DNA of 64,000 nt from Halomonas eurihalina (GTDB taxonomy: Bacteria; Pseudomonadota; Gammaproteobacteria; Pseudomonadales; Halomonadaceae): the NCBI RefSeq assembly GCF_008274785.1, contig NZ_VTPU01000002.1, positions 124,001-188,000 of the forward strand, given 5' to 3'. Position numbers and translations under genes: made by a program. Positions 43,371 to 52,865 of the stretch are shown here, piece after piece (the first letter of the stretch is position 1; each line of letters opens with the position of its first letter). The notes below the pieces were generated by a model that was not told the DNA's origin, did not search any database, and saw only the letters and a list, made by a program, of their open reading frames with translations.

Positions 43371-43736
43371 TCAGGAGTTCGAGCGGTCGTCGCGGGTCTC
43401 GTAGTCGCCTTCGAGCACCTGATGGTCCCGCGCCCTGTCGTTCGAGCGGGGCTCGCGGTAGGTTTCGCCGCCGATGTCCTGGGCCTGTTCGGCGCGCATT
43501 TCCTCCATGCGTTTCTTCATGCGGTGACGCAGGAAGGGCAGCATGGCCCAGCCGATCAGCAGGAATACCAGGCCGATCACGGTGCCGATGATCATCATCA
43601 CGCCGAAGAACAGCCAGGTGAACAGCAGCTTGATACCGCTGACCTTGCCGCCGGGCTTGGCCTGGCGGGCACGCTGCTGCCACTGTTGCGCGGCGCGCCA
43701 GGCGGCATTGCTGCGCGGGTCATTGGGGTTGGGCAT
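43371..43736 (-). CDS. Small membrane protein of unknown function
   Basis: About 121 residues. The N-terminal part is rich in N, Q, R and A; then two adjacent hydrophobic segments (IKLLFTWLFFGVMMIIGTVIGLVFLLIGWAMLPFL, about 43-77) and a charged tail (HRMKKRMEEMRAEQAQDIGGETYREPRSNDRARD) follow. The ATG at 43736 has GGAG 6 bases upstream; earlier starts up to 43790 are possible. I do not recognise a characterised family. It faces the monooxygenase gene and is probably an independent unit. Confidence 0.7.
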   Translation of the reverse strand: MPNPNDPRSNAAWRAAQQWQQRARQAKPGGKVSGIKLLFTWLFFGVMMIIGTVIGLVFLLIGWAMLPFLRHRMKKRMEEMRAEQAQDIGGETYREPRSNDRARDHQVLEGDYETRDDRSNS

Positions 43737-43805
43737 GGGAATCTCCATGGTGGCCGGCCGCATCGCGACCGTGCCGTGAATGACTGCCACTTGGAAAGCG
43801 CCGCT

Positions 43806-44819
43806 TCATGAATGTTCCTTGCGGCCAGTCTGCCAGAGTTCGGCGAGGATTTCGTAGCTGCGCAGACGATCCTGTTGTGCGTAGACGTCGGTGTGGATCA
43901 TCAGCTCGTCGGCACCGGTGGCGTCGAGGAAGGCTTCGAGGCCGTCATGGACGCGCTGGGGGCCGCCGATGACCGCGGCGCCGAAGAACTGCTCGACCTG
44001 TGCCTGCTCCAGGGCAGACCAGTCGAGTCGTTCCACCGGCGGCAGGGCCTTGGTGCGGCGACCGCGAATCATGCCGAGAAACTTCTGGCGTGCCGTCGAG
44101 GCGAGAAACTCCGCCTGTTCGTCGCTCTCGGCGGCGACCACCGGCAGGCCGACCATCGCATAGGGGGCGTCCAGTACTGAAGAGGGCTGGAAGTTGTCGC
44201 GATACAGTCGCAAAGCATCGTGCAACTGAGCCGGGGCGAACTGGGCGGCGAAGGCGAAGGGCAGACCTTCGCGGGCGGCCAGCCGCGCGCTGTAGTCGCT
44301 GGAGCCGAGCAGCCAGATTGGCACCTTGGTGCCCTGACCGGGAATGGCGCGCACGCGCTGGTCGGCTCGCTCGTCGTCGAGGAAGCCGCGCAACTCTTCG
44401 AGGCGTTGGGGGAAGTCGTCGACGCCGGCGCGCGGGTCGCGACGCATGGCGGCCATGGTGGCACCGTCGGAGCCCGGAGCACGCCCGAGGCCGAGGTCGA
44501 TGCGGCCCGGGTAGAGCGTTTCCAGGGTGCCGAACTGCTCGGCGATTACCAGGGGCGGGTGATTGGGCAGCATGATGCCACCGCTGCCCACGCGGATATG
44601 CGAGGTTCGCTCGGCCAGGTGGCCGATCAGCACGGCGGTGGCGGCGCTGGCGATGCCATCGATGCTGTGGTGTTCGGCGACCCAGTAACGGGTGAAGCCG
44701 AGGCGTTCGGTCAGGCGGGCCAGCGCGACGCTCTCGGCGAAGCTGTCGGCGGCGCTGCCGCCCTGCCGGATGGGGGCTAGGTCCAGTACGGAGAGGGGCG
44801 TGTCGGCTAGTCGGGGCAT
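43806..44819 (-). CDS. LLM-class flavin-dependent oxidoreductase (luciferase-like)
   Basis: The 337-residue protein is a TIM-barrel flavin monooxygenase-like enzyme of the MsnO8/group-1 bacterial-luciferase-like family: [84 protein letters not shown]. Members use FMNH2 from a reductase; most have unknown substrates. I chose the ATG at 44819 with GGAG 8 bases upstream, not the ATG at 44834. No reductase is adjacent (one is at 61515). Confidence 0.9.
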   Translation of the reverse strand: MPRLADTPLSVLDLAPIRQGGSAADSFAESVALARLTERLGFTRYWVAEHHSIDGIASAATAVLIGHLAERTSHIRVGSGGIMLPNHPPLVIAEQFGTLETLYPGRIDLGLGRAPGSDGATMAAMRRDPRAGVDDFPQRLEELRGFLDDERADQRVRAIPGQGTKVPIWLLGSSDYSARLAAREGLPFAFAAQFAPAQLHDALRLYRDNFQPSSVLDAPYAMVGLPVVAAESDEQAEFLASTARQKFLGMIRGRRTKALPPVERLDWSALEQAQVEQFFGAAVIGGPQRVHDGLEAFLDATGADELMIHTDVYAQQDRLRSYEILAELWQTGRKEHS

Positions 44820-45080
44820 GGGGAAGGGCTCCAAAAATTAGCATGCTTTCTTTGTAGGTGAGGGCGACACCAGGAAGAAACAACAGGCCGGCTACGATTT
44901 GGAGGCGGTCAATTCGCACGTGCGATGATGCTGATAAGAGATGCGCCGAGCATGTCATGCACCGTACGTTTATTTATACTCATGATATTGGCGTATTTCT
45001 TCGCCAGGATGGCGAGATTGGCCACAGGGATGACGGCGGTCGCGCGATGTGACGCGGGCGCTCAAGGGGGTGGAAGAACA

Positions 45081-45260
45081 ATGGCGGGGATGTCGCGGAC
45101 TCGCAAGCGAACGGGTGCGACTCGGCGGCATGCGCCGAGCCGGCGGTTGCGGTGCGATTGGGCGTGTTTCGATCGCTGGCTGGATCGGATCGTGACGCTG
45201 GCCGTGATCACCGCCCTGCTGGTAGGCGGGACGGCGCTGATCCTCAACCTGGTGCTGTGA
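45081..45260 (+). CDS. Small hypothetical single-pass membrane protein
   Basis: 59 residues: a very basic N-terminal part (MSRTRKRTGATRRHAPSRRL) followed by one hydrophobic helix (IVTLAVITALLVGGTALILNL) at the C-terminus. The ATG at 45081 has GGAAG 5 bases upstream; the frame is open from 44925. The shape is plausible for a small inner-membrane protein, but coding is not certain and no family is recognised. It faces aguA, 24 bp apart. Confidence 0.45.
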   Translation: MAGMSRTRKRTGATRRHAPSRRLRCDWACFDRWLDRIVTLAVITALLVGGTALILNLVL

Positions 45261-45284
45261 GAACCGTGGCCGTCGCTCTCCTTG

Positions 45285-46397
45285 TCATGTCTGGCCGCGA
45301 TGTCTCCGAGGTTGCTGCTGAGTGATGCAGTGGATGTTGCCACCGCCGAGCAGGATCTCGCGGGCCGGCACGCCGATCACGCGGCGTGTCGGGAACAGCT
45401 TCTCGATGATGGCCCTGGCCTCGTCGTCCCTTGCCGGATCGAGCAGCGGCATCACGACCACCGAATTGCCGATGTAGAAGTTCACGTAGGAGCCGGCCAT
45501 GCGATCGCCGGGCCGGCGCGGATGGGAGTGGCTGAGCCGGTCGATGCCGCTGGCTTCGTCCGCATCGATGGTCAGCGGACCGGGCTGGGGCAGCTTGTGC
45601 ACTTCGAGCGGTCGCCCCTTGGCATCCCGGGCCTGTTCCAGGATCGCCAGGGCCTCACGGGAGATGGCGTGCTGGGGGTCGGCGGCGTCGTCGGTCCAGC
45701 TCAGGGCCACCTCACCGGGGGCGACGAAGCAGCACAGGTTGTCGACGTGGCCGTCGGTCTCGTCCAGATAGCAGCCGCGTGGCAACCAGATGATGGTTTC
45801 CACCCCCAGGGTATCGCGCAGTACCTGCTCCATGTTGTCCCGTGAGAGATTCGGGTTGCGATTGGCATTGAGCAGGCACTCCTCGGTGGTGATCAGCGTG
45901 CCCTCGCCATCCACGTGGATGGCGCCGCCTTCCAGCACCACCGGCGCCACGAAGCGTTCGACGCCGAGCATCTCGGCGATTTTGGTACGAATGCGGCGAT
46001 CCTTGTCCCAGGGGAAGTAGAGCCCTCCCTCGAGCCCGCCCCAGGCGTTGAATTCCCAGTCCACCAGAGCTAGCCGGCCATCAGGGTGGGTCAGGAAAGT
46101 CGGGCCGACGTCGCGCATCCAGGCGTCGTTGCTGGAAAGCTCCACCACGCGAATGCGGTCGGGCAATTGATTGCGGGCATTTTCGTACTGCTCGTCGTTG
46201 ACGCCGACGAACACCGTCTCGCTCTCGGCGATGGCTGTGGCGACCTCGACGAAGGCCTGCTGGGCCGGCTTGGCGCCATAGCGCCAGGTGTCGGGACGCT
46301 GTGGCCACAGCATCCAGCAGGCGTCGTGGGGCGCGAATTCGGCCGGCATGGAGAAGCCGAGACTGGCAGGTGTGGCAGAGGAGGTTGGCGTGATCAT
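45285..46397 (-). CDS. aguA: Agmatine deiminase
   Basis: A 370-residue peptidylarginine-deiminase-like enzyme that converts agmatine to N-carbamoylputrescine and ammonia. It shows [51 protein letters not shown] and the catalytic cysteine loop [13 protein letters not shown] (near residue 357). The ATG at 46397 has GAGAG 5 bases before it; a GTG at 46409 overlaps the upstream antiporter stop. It is the last gene of a leftward run (aminotransferase, antiporter, aguA). No aguB, the usual next enzyme, is found in the window. Confidence 0.94.
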   Translation of the reverse strand: MITPTSSATPASLGFSMPAEFAPHDACWMLWPQRPDTWRYGAKPAQQAFVEVATAIAESETVFVGVNDEQYENARNQLPDRIRVVELSSNDAWMRDVGPTFLTHPDGRLALVDWEFNAWGGLEGGLYFPWDKDRRIRTKIAEMLGVERFVAPVVLEGGAIHVDGEGTLITTEECLLNANRNPNLSRDNMEQVLRDTLGVETIIWLPRGCYLDETDGHVDNLCCFVAPGEVALSWTDDAADPQHAISREALAILEQARDAKGRPLEVHKLPQPGPLTIDADEASGIDRLSHSHPRRPGDRMAGSYVNFYIGNSVVVMPLLDPARDDEARAIIEKLFPTRRVIGVPAREILLGGGNIHCITQQQPRRHRGQT

Positions 46398-46405
46398 GGG
46401 CGCTC

Positions 46406-47749
46406 TCACAAGTAACCGACGGTCAGGAATACAACGGTAGCGATGGCCGCGGCAATCAGTACATAGGGCAACTGGGTGAGGGCATGGGCCATCGGCGAGC
46501 AGCCGCTGCCTTGGGCGGACAGCACTGTTGAGTCGCCGTAGAAGCAGGCGTGGCTGCCGAAGGCGCTGGCCGAGATCAGGGCACCGACCACCAGCGGCAT
46601 GTCGGCCTGAACGCTCTCTGCCAGTGGCAGCACGATGGGCATGGCCACGGCGAACAGCCCCCAGAAGGAGCCGGTGGCGAAGGCCAGGAAGGCCATGGTG
46701 ATGAAGACCACCGCCGGTAGCAGCCCGGCCGTCATCAGCGGCTGAACGGTGCCGATCACGAAGTCGGTCAGCCCCAGTACGTCATTGACGTCCTTGAGGG
46801 CGAAGCCGGCCACCAGGGTACCCAGCGGCATGATCATGGCCTTGAAGCCTTCCAGGGCAGTGTCGAAGGTGTCGTGGAAGCTCAGCAGGCGTTGCGACAG
46901 GATCAGCGTCAGGGTCACCGCGAGCGCCACGATCACTCCGCGCAGGATGTCGATGTCGAAATACCAGGTGAAGAAGATCAGGGTGGCGATGGGCACCAGG
47001 AAGTTGAGGAGGTGAGGGCGCGGCTTGCTTTCGTCGACTTCCAGGGCGTTGTCGTCGACCCCGTCGGGCATCGGCTGGCCGGCGTTGGCGCGGGCCTCGG
47101 CGGCTTTCATCGGGCCGAGGTTGGGCACCCAGCCCAGCGCCACCAGCGGCACGATGGCGGCGGCCACCCAGGCGTAGAACATGAAGGGAATGGCCTCGAT
47201 GTACAGGCTCATGCCATTGCCGGTCACGTTGTTCTCCTCGAGCAGGCCGGCGAAGAACACCGCCCAGGTGGAGAAGGGCACCAGGATGCAGATCGGCGCG
47301 GCCGTGGAATCGACGATATAGGCCAGTTTCTCCCGGGAGATACCGAAGCGGTCGGTGATCTTCTTCATCGAGGCACTGATGGTCAGGGCATTGAGGTAGT
47401 CATCGACGAAGATGATCAGTCCCAGGAACCAGGTGGTCAGAAGGCTCTGGGAACGGCTGTGGATGCGTCGGGTCATGGTATCGCCGAAGCTGAGCACGCC
47501 GCCGGTCTTGACCAGCAGGGCGATCAGGCTACCGAACAGGCCGCAGACCAGGATGATCCAGGTGACGGTATCGTTGCCGAGCACGCCGAGCAGGATGTCC
47601 GAGCCCTGGGAGACGACATGGATGGGATCGGTCATCAACAGGCCGACCAGGCAGCCGGTCAGCAGCGATTCGATGGTACGTCGTGTCAGGATGGCCATTC
47701 CCAGCACCACCAGTGTGGGAATCAGGCTCCAGGCGCCATAGGGTTCCAT
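46406..47749 (-). CDS. NhaC-family Na+/H+ antiporter-type transporter
   Basis: A 447-residue membrane protein with about eleven to twelve helices ([119 protein letters not shown]), matching NhaC/MleN-like exchangers. Such carriers swap sodium for protons or metabolites. Position between an aminotransferase and agmatine deiminase suggests a polyamine or amino-acid exchange role, which is an inference. The start at 47749 has GAGAG upstream, and its stop is 9 bp before the aguA ATG. Confidence 0.88.
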   Translation of the reverse strand: MEPYGAWSLIPTLVVLGMAILTRRTIESLLTGCLVGLLMTDPIHVVSQGSDILLGVLGNDTVTWIILVCGLFGSLIALLVKTGGVLSFGDTMTRRIHSRSQSLLTTWFLGLIIFVDDYLNALTISASMKKITDRFGISREKLAYIVDSTAAPICILVPFSTWAVFFAGLLEENNVTGNGMSLYIEAIPFMFYAWVAAAIVPLVALGWVPNLGPMKAAEARANAGQPMPDGVDDNALEVDESKPRPHLLNFLVPIATLIFFTWYFDIDILRGVIVALAVTLTLILSQRLLSFHDTFDTALEGFKAMIMPLGTLVAGFALKDVNDVLGLTDFVIGTVQPLMTAGLLPAVVFITMAFLAFATGSFWGLFAVAMPIVLPLAESVQADMPLVVGALISASAFGSHACFYGDSTVLSAQGSGCSPMAHALTQLPYVLIAAAIATVVFLTVGYL

Positions 47750-47813
47750 GGGTCGCTCTCTATTGTCGTTGTTGGTTGACGGGCCCGGCCGAGCGACGAC
47801 CGGGCGGTCGGTC

Positions 47814-49232
47814 TTACAGGAAGCCGTCCTCGCGCAGCGTCTCGGTCGCCGCACCGAAGGCCTCGTCGAGGATGTCGACCACGCGATCGACGGTTTCCCG
47901 CGTCCAGATCAGCGGGGGAGAGACGATGTTGAGGTGCCCGACCGGTCGGATGATCAGGCCGCGCTGCTGGGCCTCGAAGGCGACCCGGTCACCGACGCGG
48001 GCCTCTACTGGCAGCAGCTCCTTGGTTGCCTTGTCGGCCACGTTTTCCAGGCACATCATGAAGTGGCTGCCGCGCACGTCGCCGACGGTGGCGTGGTACG
48101 ACAGTGTCTTGAGCCGCTCCTCCAGATAGGGGCCCACCTCGCGAACGTTCTTGCAGATGTCCTCGCGCTCGATGATCTCGATGTTCTTGAGCGCCGCCGC
48201 GCAGCTTACCGGGTGGCCCGAGTAGGTAAAGCCGGTACTCAACACGCCGCCCTTGCCCTGGGGCGTGCCCAGCACCTCGAAGAGCTCGTCGGAGATCAGG
48301 GTCGCGCCCAGCGGGGCGTAGCCCGAGGAAAGCCCCTTGGCGCAGTTGATGATGTCCGGCTGGGTGTCGAACACCTGCTCCGAGGCGAAGAAGTGCCCCA
48401 GGCGACCGAAACCGGTGACCACCTCGTCGGCGATGAAGAGGATGTCGTTGGCGCGGCATGCCGCCTGCATGCGCGCATGATACCCCTCGGGCGCCACCAG
48501 CACGCCACCGGCCCCCATGATCGGCTCGGCGATAAAGGCGGCGATATTGTCGGCGCCGATGCGTTCGACCACCTCCTCGAATTCGGTCACCAGGTGATCG
48601 CAATACTCGGCCTCGCTCATGCCTTCGGGGCGACGATAGCAGTTCGCCTCGCTGAGGTGGGTCACCAGGTGATCGAGGGTGTCGAATTCCCAGTTGTTGC
48701 TCGCGATGCCGGTCAGCGTCGCGGCCATGTAGGTCGTGCCGTGATAGGCGTTGTTGCGCGAGATGATGCGCTTCTTGTTCGGCTTGCCCAGGCGGTTGAA
48801 GTAGTAGTGCACCAGGCGAATGGTGGCATCGTTGGCTGCCGAACCGCCGCAGCTGTAGAAGACATGGTTGAGGTGGGCCGGCGCCAGCTCGGCGAGCTTG
48901 GCGGCCAGTTCGGCGGCCGGTGCGTTGGAGAGGTTGTTGAAGGTCGAGAAGTAGGCCATGCGCGTGGCTTGATCGGCCATGGCCTGGCCGATCTCGGCAC
49001 GACCGTGACCGACATTGACGCACCACAGCCCGGCGATGCCGTCGATGAAACGGTTGCCCTTGGCATCCTGCACGTAGATGCCGTCGCTGTCGGTGATCAG
49101 GTCGCAGCCCTGTTCATGGAAGGTGCTGTAATCGGTGAAGGGGTGGATGAAGTGATCCTTGTCCTTCTGCCACAGGGTCTCGGCATCGAGGACGGGACGG
49201 TCGGTCGTCTGACGAGTGCTTGTTGTGGTCAT
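47814..49232 (-). CDS. Class III aminotransferase (putrescine/diamine-type)
   Basis: The 472-residue PLP enzyme has the omega-aminotransferase pattern: GIAGLWCVNVGHGRAEIGQAM, YFSTFNNLSNAPAAELA, FIAEPIMGAGGVLVAP, FIADEVVTGFGRLG and the PLP lysine in INCAKGLSSGYAPLGA. It resembles SpuC-type polyamine:pyruvate and taurine/beta-alanine:pyruvate aminotransferases. In this setting it probably transaminates putrescine, cadaverine or N-carbamoylputrescine to an aminoaldehyde. It is the first gene of the leftward run ending in aguA. AGGAGG lies about 6 bases before the ATG. Confidence 0.9.
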   Translation of the reverse strand: MTTTSTRQTTDRPVLDAETLWQKDKDHFIHPFTDYSTFHEQGCDLITDSDGIYVQDAKGNRFIDGIAGLWCVNVGHGRAEIGQAMADQATRMAYFSTFNNLSNAPAAELAAKLAELAPAHLNHVFYSCGGSAANDATIRLVHYYFNRLGKPNKKRIISRNNAYHGTTYMAATLTGIASNNWEFDTLDHLVTHLSEANCYRRPEGMSEAEYCDHLVTEFEEVVERIGADNIAAFIAEPIMGAGGVLVAPEGYHARMQAACRANDILFIADEVVTGFGRLGHFFASEQVFDTQPDIINCAKGLSSGYAPLGATLISDELFEVLGTPQGKGGVLSTGFTYSGHPVSCAAALKNIEIIEREDICKNVREVGPYLEERLKTLSYHATVGDVRGSHFMMCLENVADKATKELLPVEARVGDRVAFEAQQRGLIIRPVGHLNIVSPPLIWTRETVDRVVDILDEAFGAATETLREDGFL

Positions 49233-49410
49233 GGCAATACCTCCTGTCGAGTGTCGGCCAGCCTAGCCAGCCCCGACGGTCGGCGAACATATCCTCATTG
49301 GGGTATATCGATCTCGGCTCGAGCCTTCGTAAGGTGATTTCACTGCACTCAGTGGCCTCTGATCGCCAAGGCCGCCGTTTGCGTTGTCGTTCGGAGGCTG
49401 AACCGTCGAC

Positions 49411-49598
49411 AGGTCTCCGAGGAGGCGCTGTGAACCCTTCCATGGGTGCTACTTTTGCCATCCATGGCAAAAGACCTCCTCTTCGATCTGTCCCCGGCGC
49501 CTCTCGACAGTGGGAGAGGCGAGCTTTTGACCGAGCTGGCGCACCAGCACCGCGTAACGAAGCGACTTGCATGTGCAGGGATTGATGCGGTGCCTTCC
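49411..49598. repeat. Dispersed repeat, copy 1, with strong hairpin
   Basis: The 3' 82 bp (49517-49598) align with 56068-56147 at about 80% identity by eye, including ACCAGCACCGCGTAACGAAG. Just before it is a perfect inverted repeat CTTTTGCCAT-CC-ATGGCAAAAG (49452-49473). The stretch begins near GGAGGCGCTG (49421), as does copy 2. It fills most of the 390 bp gap between divergent aminotransferase and amidohydrolase genes, which otherwise holds only their promoters. Confidence 0.65.
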
Positions 49599-49622
49599 TA
49601 ACAACGACCGAAGAGGCTCACC

Positions 49623-50861
49623 ATGACGATTTCCATCGATGGCCAGCGGCTGTGGGACAGCCTGATGGCCATGGCCGAGATCGGCCCCACCGAGAACGGC
49701 GGCAGCTGTCGCCTTGCCCTGACCGAAGAAGACGCCGCCGGCCGGCGCTTGCTGCTCGATTGGTGCGAGTCGCTCGGCTGCACCTGGCGGGTCGATCGTA
49801 TTGGCAATCTCTTCATCCGCCGTGCCGGCAGGCGTGACGACCTCGACCCGGTGGCCATGGGCAGTCATCTGGACACCCAACCCAAGGGCGGTCGCTTCGA
49901 CGGCATCCTCGGTGTGCTGGCTGGGCTCGAGGTGTTCCGTACCCTCGCGGATCAGGGCATCGTCACCGAGCGGCCACTGGAGCTGGTGGTGTGGACCAAC
50001 GAGGAAGGCAGCCGCTTCGCGCCGGCCATGGTCGCTTCCGGCACCTATGCCGGTGCGTTCAGCGTCGAGTCGACCCTGGCCCGCGAGGACCGCGACGGCG
50101 CGACGCTTGGCGAGGCCCTCGAGGCCTGTGGTTATGCTGGTGAGTCGCCGGTTGGCGAACCTCGCCTGGACAGCTTCTTCGAGCTGCACATCGAGCAGGG
50201 CCCGGTGCTCGAGGAAGAAGGCGAGACCATCGGCGTGGTGACCGGCGTCCAGGGCATGCGCTGGTTCGACGTGACGCTCTCGGGCCAATCGGCCCATGCC
50301 GGCCCCACTCCCATGCGCTATCGACACGATGCCCTGGCCGCGGCGGCGCGCCTGATCGACCGGCTGCAGGCCCATGCCCTGGCCGACGAAAGCGGCGACA
50401 CCAAGGTCACCTGCGGATGCCTGGATATCGTCTCGTCGTCGCGCAATGTGGTGCCCGGCGAAGTGACGCTGACCATCGACCTGCGTCACGTGGTGGAGCG
50501 CGAGCTGGATGCCTTGCAGGAGCGCTTCGAGCAGTTGCTCGTCGAGGTCGGCGAGAGCTTCGGCGTGACGGTATCCCAGGAGCGGATCTGGGCCTCCCCG
50601 GTGGTTGAGTTCGCCCCCGAGTGCGTCGCCGCTGTGGAGCGGGCCACTCGAGAGCGGGAACTGCCCCATCGTCGCATGATGAGCGGTGCCGGCCACGATG
50701 CCGTCTATGTGTCACGGGTCGCGCCGACGGCCATGATCTTCGTGCCCTGTCGCGACGGCATCAGCCACAACGAGGCCGAATACGCCACGCCGGAACACTG
50801 CGCCGCGGGTGCCCAGGTGCTCTGCGATGCCATCGTCGAGCGCGCCAACCGTGCGTCCTGA
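49623..50861 (+). CDS. M20-family Zn-dependent amidohydrolase (N-carbamoyl amino acid hydrolase type)
   Basis: A 412-residue HyuC/AllC-like hydrolase: zinc-binding GSHLDTQPKGGRFDGILGVLAGLE, ELVVWTNEEGSRFAPAM (catalytic/ligand EE), FELHIEQGPVLE, and MMSGAGHDAVYVSRVAPTAMIFVPCRDGISHNEAE. Family members remove the carbamoyl group from N-carbamoyl-L-amino acids, beta-ureidopropionate or allantoate. Its location opposite aguA suggests action on an agmatine-derived ureido compound such as 4-ureidobutyrate; this is an inference. ACGACCGAAGAGG precedes the ATG. The deleted aldehyde dehydrogenase follows 15 bp downstream. Confidence 0.88.
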   Translation: MTISIDGQRLWDSLMAMAEIGPTENGGSCRLALTEEDAAGRRLLLDWCESLGCTWRVDRIGNLFIRRAGRRDDLDPVAMGSHLDTQPKGGRFDGILGVLAGLEVFRTLADQGIVTERPLELVVWTNEEGSRFAPAMVASGTYAGAFSVESTLAREDRDGATLGEALEACGYAGESPVGEPRLDSFFELHIEQGPVLEEEGETIGVVTGVQGMRWFDVTLSGQSAHAGPTPMRYRHDALAAAARLIDRLQAHALADESGDTKVTCGCLDIVSSSRNVVPGEVTLTIDLRHVVERELDALQERFEQLLVEVGESFGVTVSQERIWASPVVEFAPECVAAVERATRERELPHRRMMSGAGHDAVYVSRVAPTAMIFVPCRDGISHNEAEYATPEHCAAGAQVLCDAIVERANRAS

Positions 50862-50876
50862 TAACAGGAGGTCGAC

Positions 50877-51206
50877 ATGACCCGATCCGAAACCTCGATT
50901 CCCGAAACCTCGATTCCCAAAACCCATGCCGACTGGCGGGCGCTGGCCGCCTTGCTGGTCGAGCAAGGTCTCGAGACCCGTGCCTATGTCGACGATGCCT
51001 TCGTCGCGGCCATCGACCGCATCATGCGGGTGACGCGTCGGCTGCGTTCGGGCCAGGTGTTCGTCAACAACTGGGCGGACATGGACCAGACGGTGCCCTT
51101 CGGCGGCGTCAAGCAGTCGGGCAACGGCCGCGACAAGTCGCATCACTCGCTGGAGGAGTACTCCGACCTCAAGGCCGTCTGGATGTCGCTGACCCCCGCG
51201 CCCTGA
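50877..51206 (+). pseudogene. Aldehyde dehydrogenase (PuuC/gamma-glutamyl-aminobutyraldehyde type) with large in-frame internal deletion
   Basis: The 109-codon frame joins the first about 45 residues of a PuuC-like ALDH (THADWRALAALLVEQGLETRAYVDDAFVAA) to the last about 60 (RVTRRLRSGQVFVNNWADMD ... VPFGGVKQSGNGRDKS). Some 385-390 central residues, including the NAD site, catalytic glutamate and cysteine, are missing, yet the frame is kept. The joint lies near 51006-51026. Near the start a 15-bp unit CGAAACCTCGATTCC is duplicated (50888-50917). The product cannot be an active dehydrogenase. AGGAGG lies before the ATG. A working copy may exist elsewhere. Confidence 0.88.
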
Positions 51207-51417
51207 GGGTGCTGAATTCGGTGGCGCGGGGCTGGAGGACCAGGCCCTGCCCGTCGGGCCGATGGTGTGTGGTGTCTTGAGTCTCCGGAGACGATGGTTT
51301 TATGTCTACACTGAGTCAGACAGGGAGAAAGATGTCCTGCTCCCGGAAGGAGCCTCACGGGCCGGCGACCCATCCGGCCACCGGCCGCTGTCCGACGGCT
51401 AAAGAGAGGGTTCCATT

Positions 51418-52050
51418 ATGTCCCGCCAAGACTGGCGTCTCGAAGGAGACTGGCTCAAGAACTGCAATTGCGCCTTCGGCTGTCCCTGCGACTTCCTGGC
51501 GCCTCCCACCGAGGGAGAATGCCTGGGTTTCCTGGGCATGCGCATCACCTCCGGCCATTTCGGTGACACGCGCCTCGACGGTCTGAGTTTCTTCGTGGTG
51601 GTGAAGTTCCCGGGGCCGCTGCACGAGGGTAACGGGGATGCTCAGGTGTTGATCGACGAAAGCGCCAGCCCGGCCCAGCTCGAGGCGCTGTCCGAGATTC
51701 TTTCCGGAGCGCATTCCGACGAAGGCACGCTCTTCCATATCTTCAGCCTGATCGTGGCTCGGCTGCACGATCCCATCGTCGCGCCGATCGAGTTCGAATT
51801 CGATATGGCCGGGCGCACGGCCCGCATCGAAATTCCCGGTGCCTTGAGCTCCCGGGTGACGCCGATCCGCAATCCCGTGACCGATGAGCCTCATCGCATC
51901 CGGGTCGTGATGCCGGAAGGCTTTGAGCATCTCGAGGGCGAGGTGGCCTCGGCGGATATCGAGAGTACCGGTGAGCTGGCCTTCACGACCCGTGGGTCCC
52001 ACAGTACCCTGGCTCATGTGATCCAGACACCCCAGGGGGTCGCCGCCTAG
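51418..52050 (+). CDS. DUF1326 domain protein
   Basis: The 210-residue cytosolic-looking protein has a cysteine cluster close to its start (KNCNCAFGCPCDF; Cys16, 18, 22 and 24), the hallmark of DUF1326, and a beta-rich remainder. The cluster might bind a metal. It is followed 11 bp later by a DUF2182 membrane protein, a pair often seen together; the function of both is unknown. AGAGAGG lies ahead of the ATG. The 211 bp upstream gap contains a perfect palindrome GTCTCCGGAGAC (51281-51292) that may be an operator. Confidence 0.9.
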   Translation: MSRQDWRLEGDWLKNCNCAFGCPCDFLAPPTEGECLGFLGMRITSGHFGDTRLDGLSFFVVVKFPGPLHEGNGDAQVLIDESASPAQLEALSEILSGAHSDEGTLFHIFSLIVARLHDPIVAPIEFEFDMAGRTARIEIPGALSSRVTPIRNPVTDEPHRIRVVMPEGFEHLEGEVASADIESTGELAFTTRGSHSTLAHVIQTPQGVAA

Positions 52051-52061
52051 AGGGCTTCGAC

Positions 52062-52841
52062 ATGCAAGCGAACCCACTGGAGCGGCTGTTGCGCCACGAC
52101 CGGCGCTGGGTGCTCGGCGGTCTGTGCCTGGTCATCGTTCTGTGCTGGGCTTACTTGATCGCCGAGGCTGCCCTGATGGCGCGTGGCGGGAGCCTGATGA
52201 TGCCCATGACGGGGGGCGTCTGGTCGCTCCTCGATGCGGGGCTGATGTTGTTGATGTGGGGCTTGATGATGGCGGCGATGATGCTGCCCAGTGCCGCCCC
52301 GATGCTTCTGCTGCATGCCACTATGACCCGGCGGCGGCGCGCCCGTGGCGAAGCTGCCGCGGCGACGGGGCTCTTCGCCGCCGGCTACCTGATCGTCTGG
52401 GTGCTGTTCAGCCTGGCAGCGGTACTGCTGCAGTACGGATTGCAGCGGGCGGCACTGCTGTCGCCGATGCTGGCGCTCACCAGCCAGGGCGTGGCGGGGG
52501 TGGTACTGATCGGTGCCGGGCTCTACCAGTGGTCGCCGCTCAAGGAGGCTTGCCTGCGCCATTGCCGTTCACCGCTGGAGTTTGTGCTCACCCGGTGGCG
52601 CGAGGGCAGGCTAGGCGCCCTGATGATGGGGCTGCATCACGGTGCCTATTGTCTCGGCTGCTGCTGGGTGCTGATGCTGCTGCTGTTTGTCGGCGGCGTC
52701 ATGAGTCTGGTCTGGATTGCCGGGCTGGCGCTCTGGGTGCTGGTCGAGAAGCTGGCTCCTGCCGGTCACTGGCTGGGGCGCCTTCTGGGCGGCGTGCTGG
52801 TGGCCTGGGGTGGGATGGCCCTGTGGGCGGCCCTGACCTGA
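52062..52841 (+). CDS. DUF2182 integral membrane protein
   Basis: 259 residues with about six to seven helices (WVLGGLCLVIVLCWAYLIAE; GGVWSLLDAGLMLLMWGLMMAAMMLPSAAPML; GLFAAGYLIVWVLFSLAAVLL; YCLGCCWVLMLLLFVGGVMSLVWIAGLALWVLVEKL). The WGLMMAAMMLPSAAPM segment is methionine-rich and, with the LGCCWVLM cysteines, is typical of DUF2182 and suggestive of copper or other metal handling. It follows DUF1326 by 11 bp, so the two should act together. No characterised function is known to me. Confidence 0.9.
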   Translation: MQANPLERLLRHDRRWVLGGLCLVIVLCWAYLIAEAALMARGGSLMMPMTGGVWSLLDAGLMLLMWGLMMAAMMLPSAAPMLLLHATMTRRRRARGEAAAATGLFAAGYLIVWVLFSLAAVLLQYGLQRAALLSPMLALTSQGVAGVVLIGAGLYQWSPLKEACLRHCRSPLEFVLTRWREGRLGALMMGLHHGAYCLGCCWVLMLLLFVGGVMSLVWIAGLALWVLVEKLAPAGHWLGRLLGGVLVAWGGMALWAALT

Positions 52842-52865
52842 GGCGCTATCTATTGGAGGAGGCGC

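Noticed and set aside
44858-45080. N-terminal extensions of the small membrane protein and other frames in the 44.8-45.1 kb gap
   Set aside because: No ribosome sites or conserved pattern; only the 59-residue form from 45081 is plausible.
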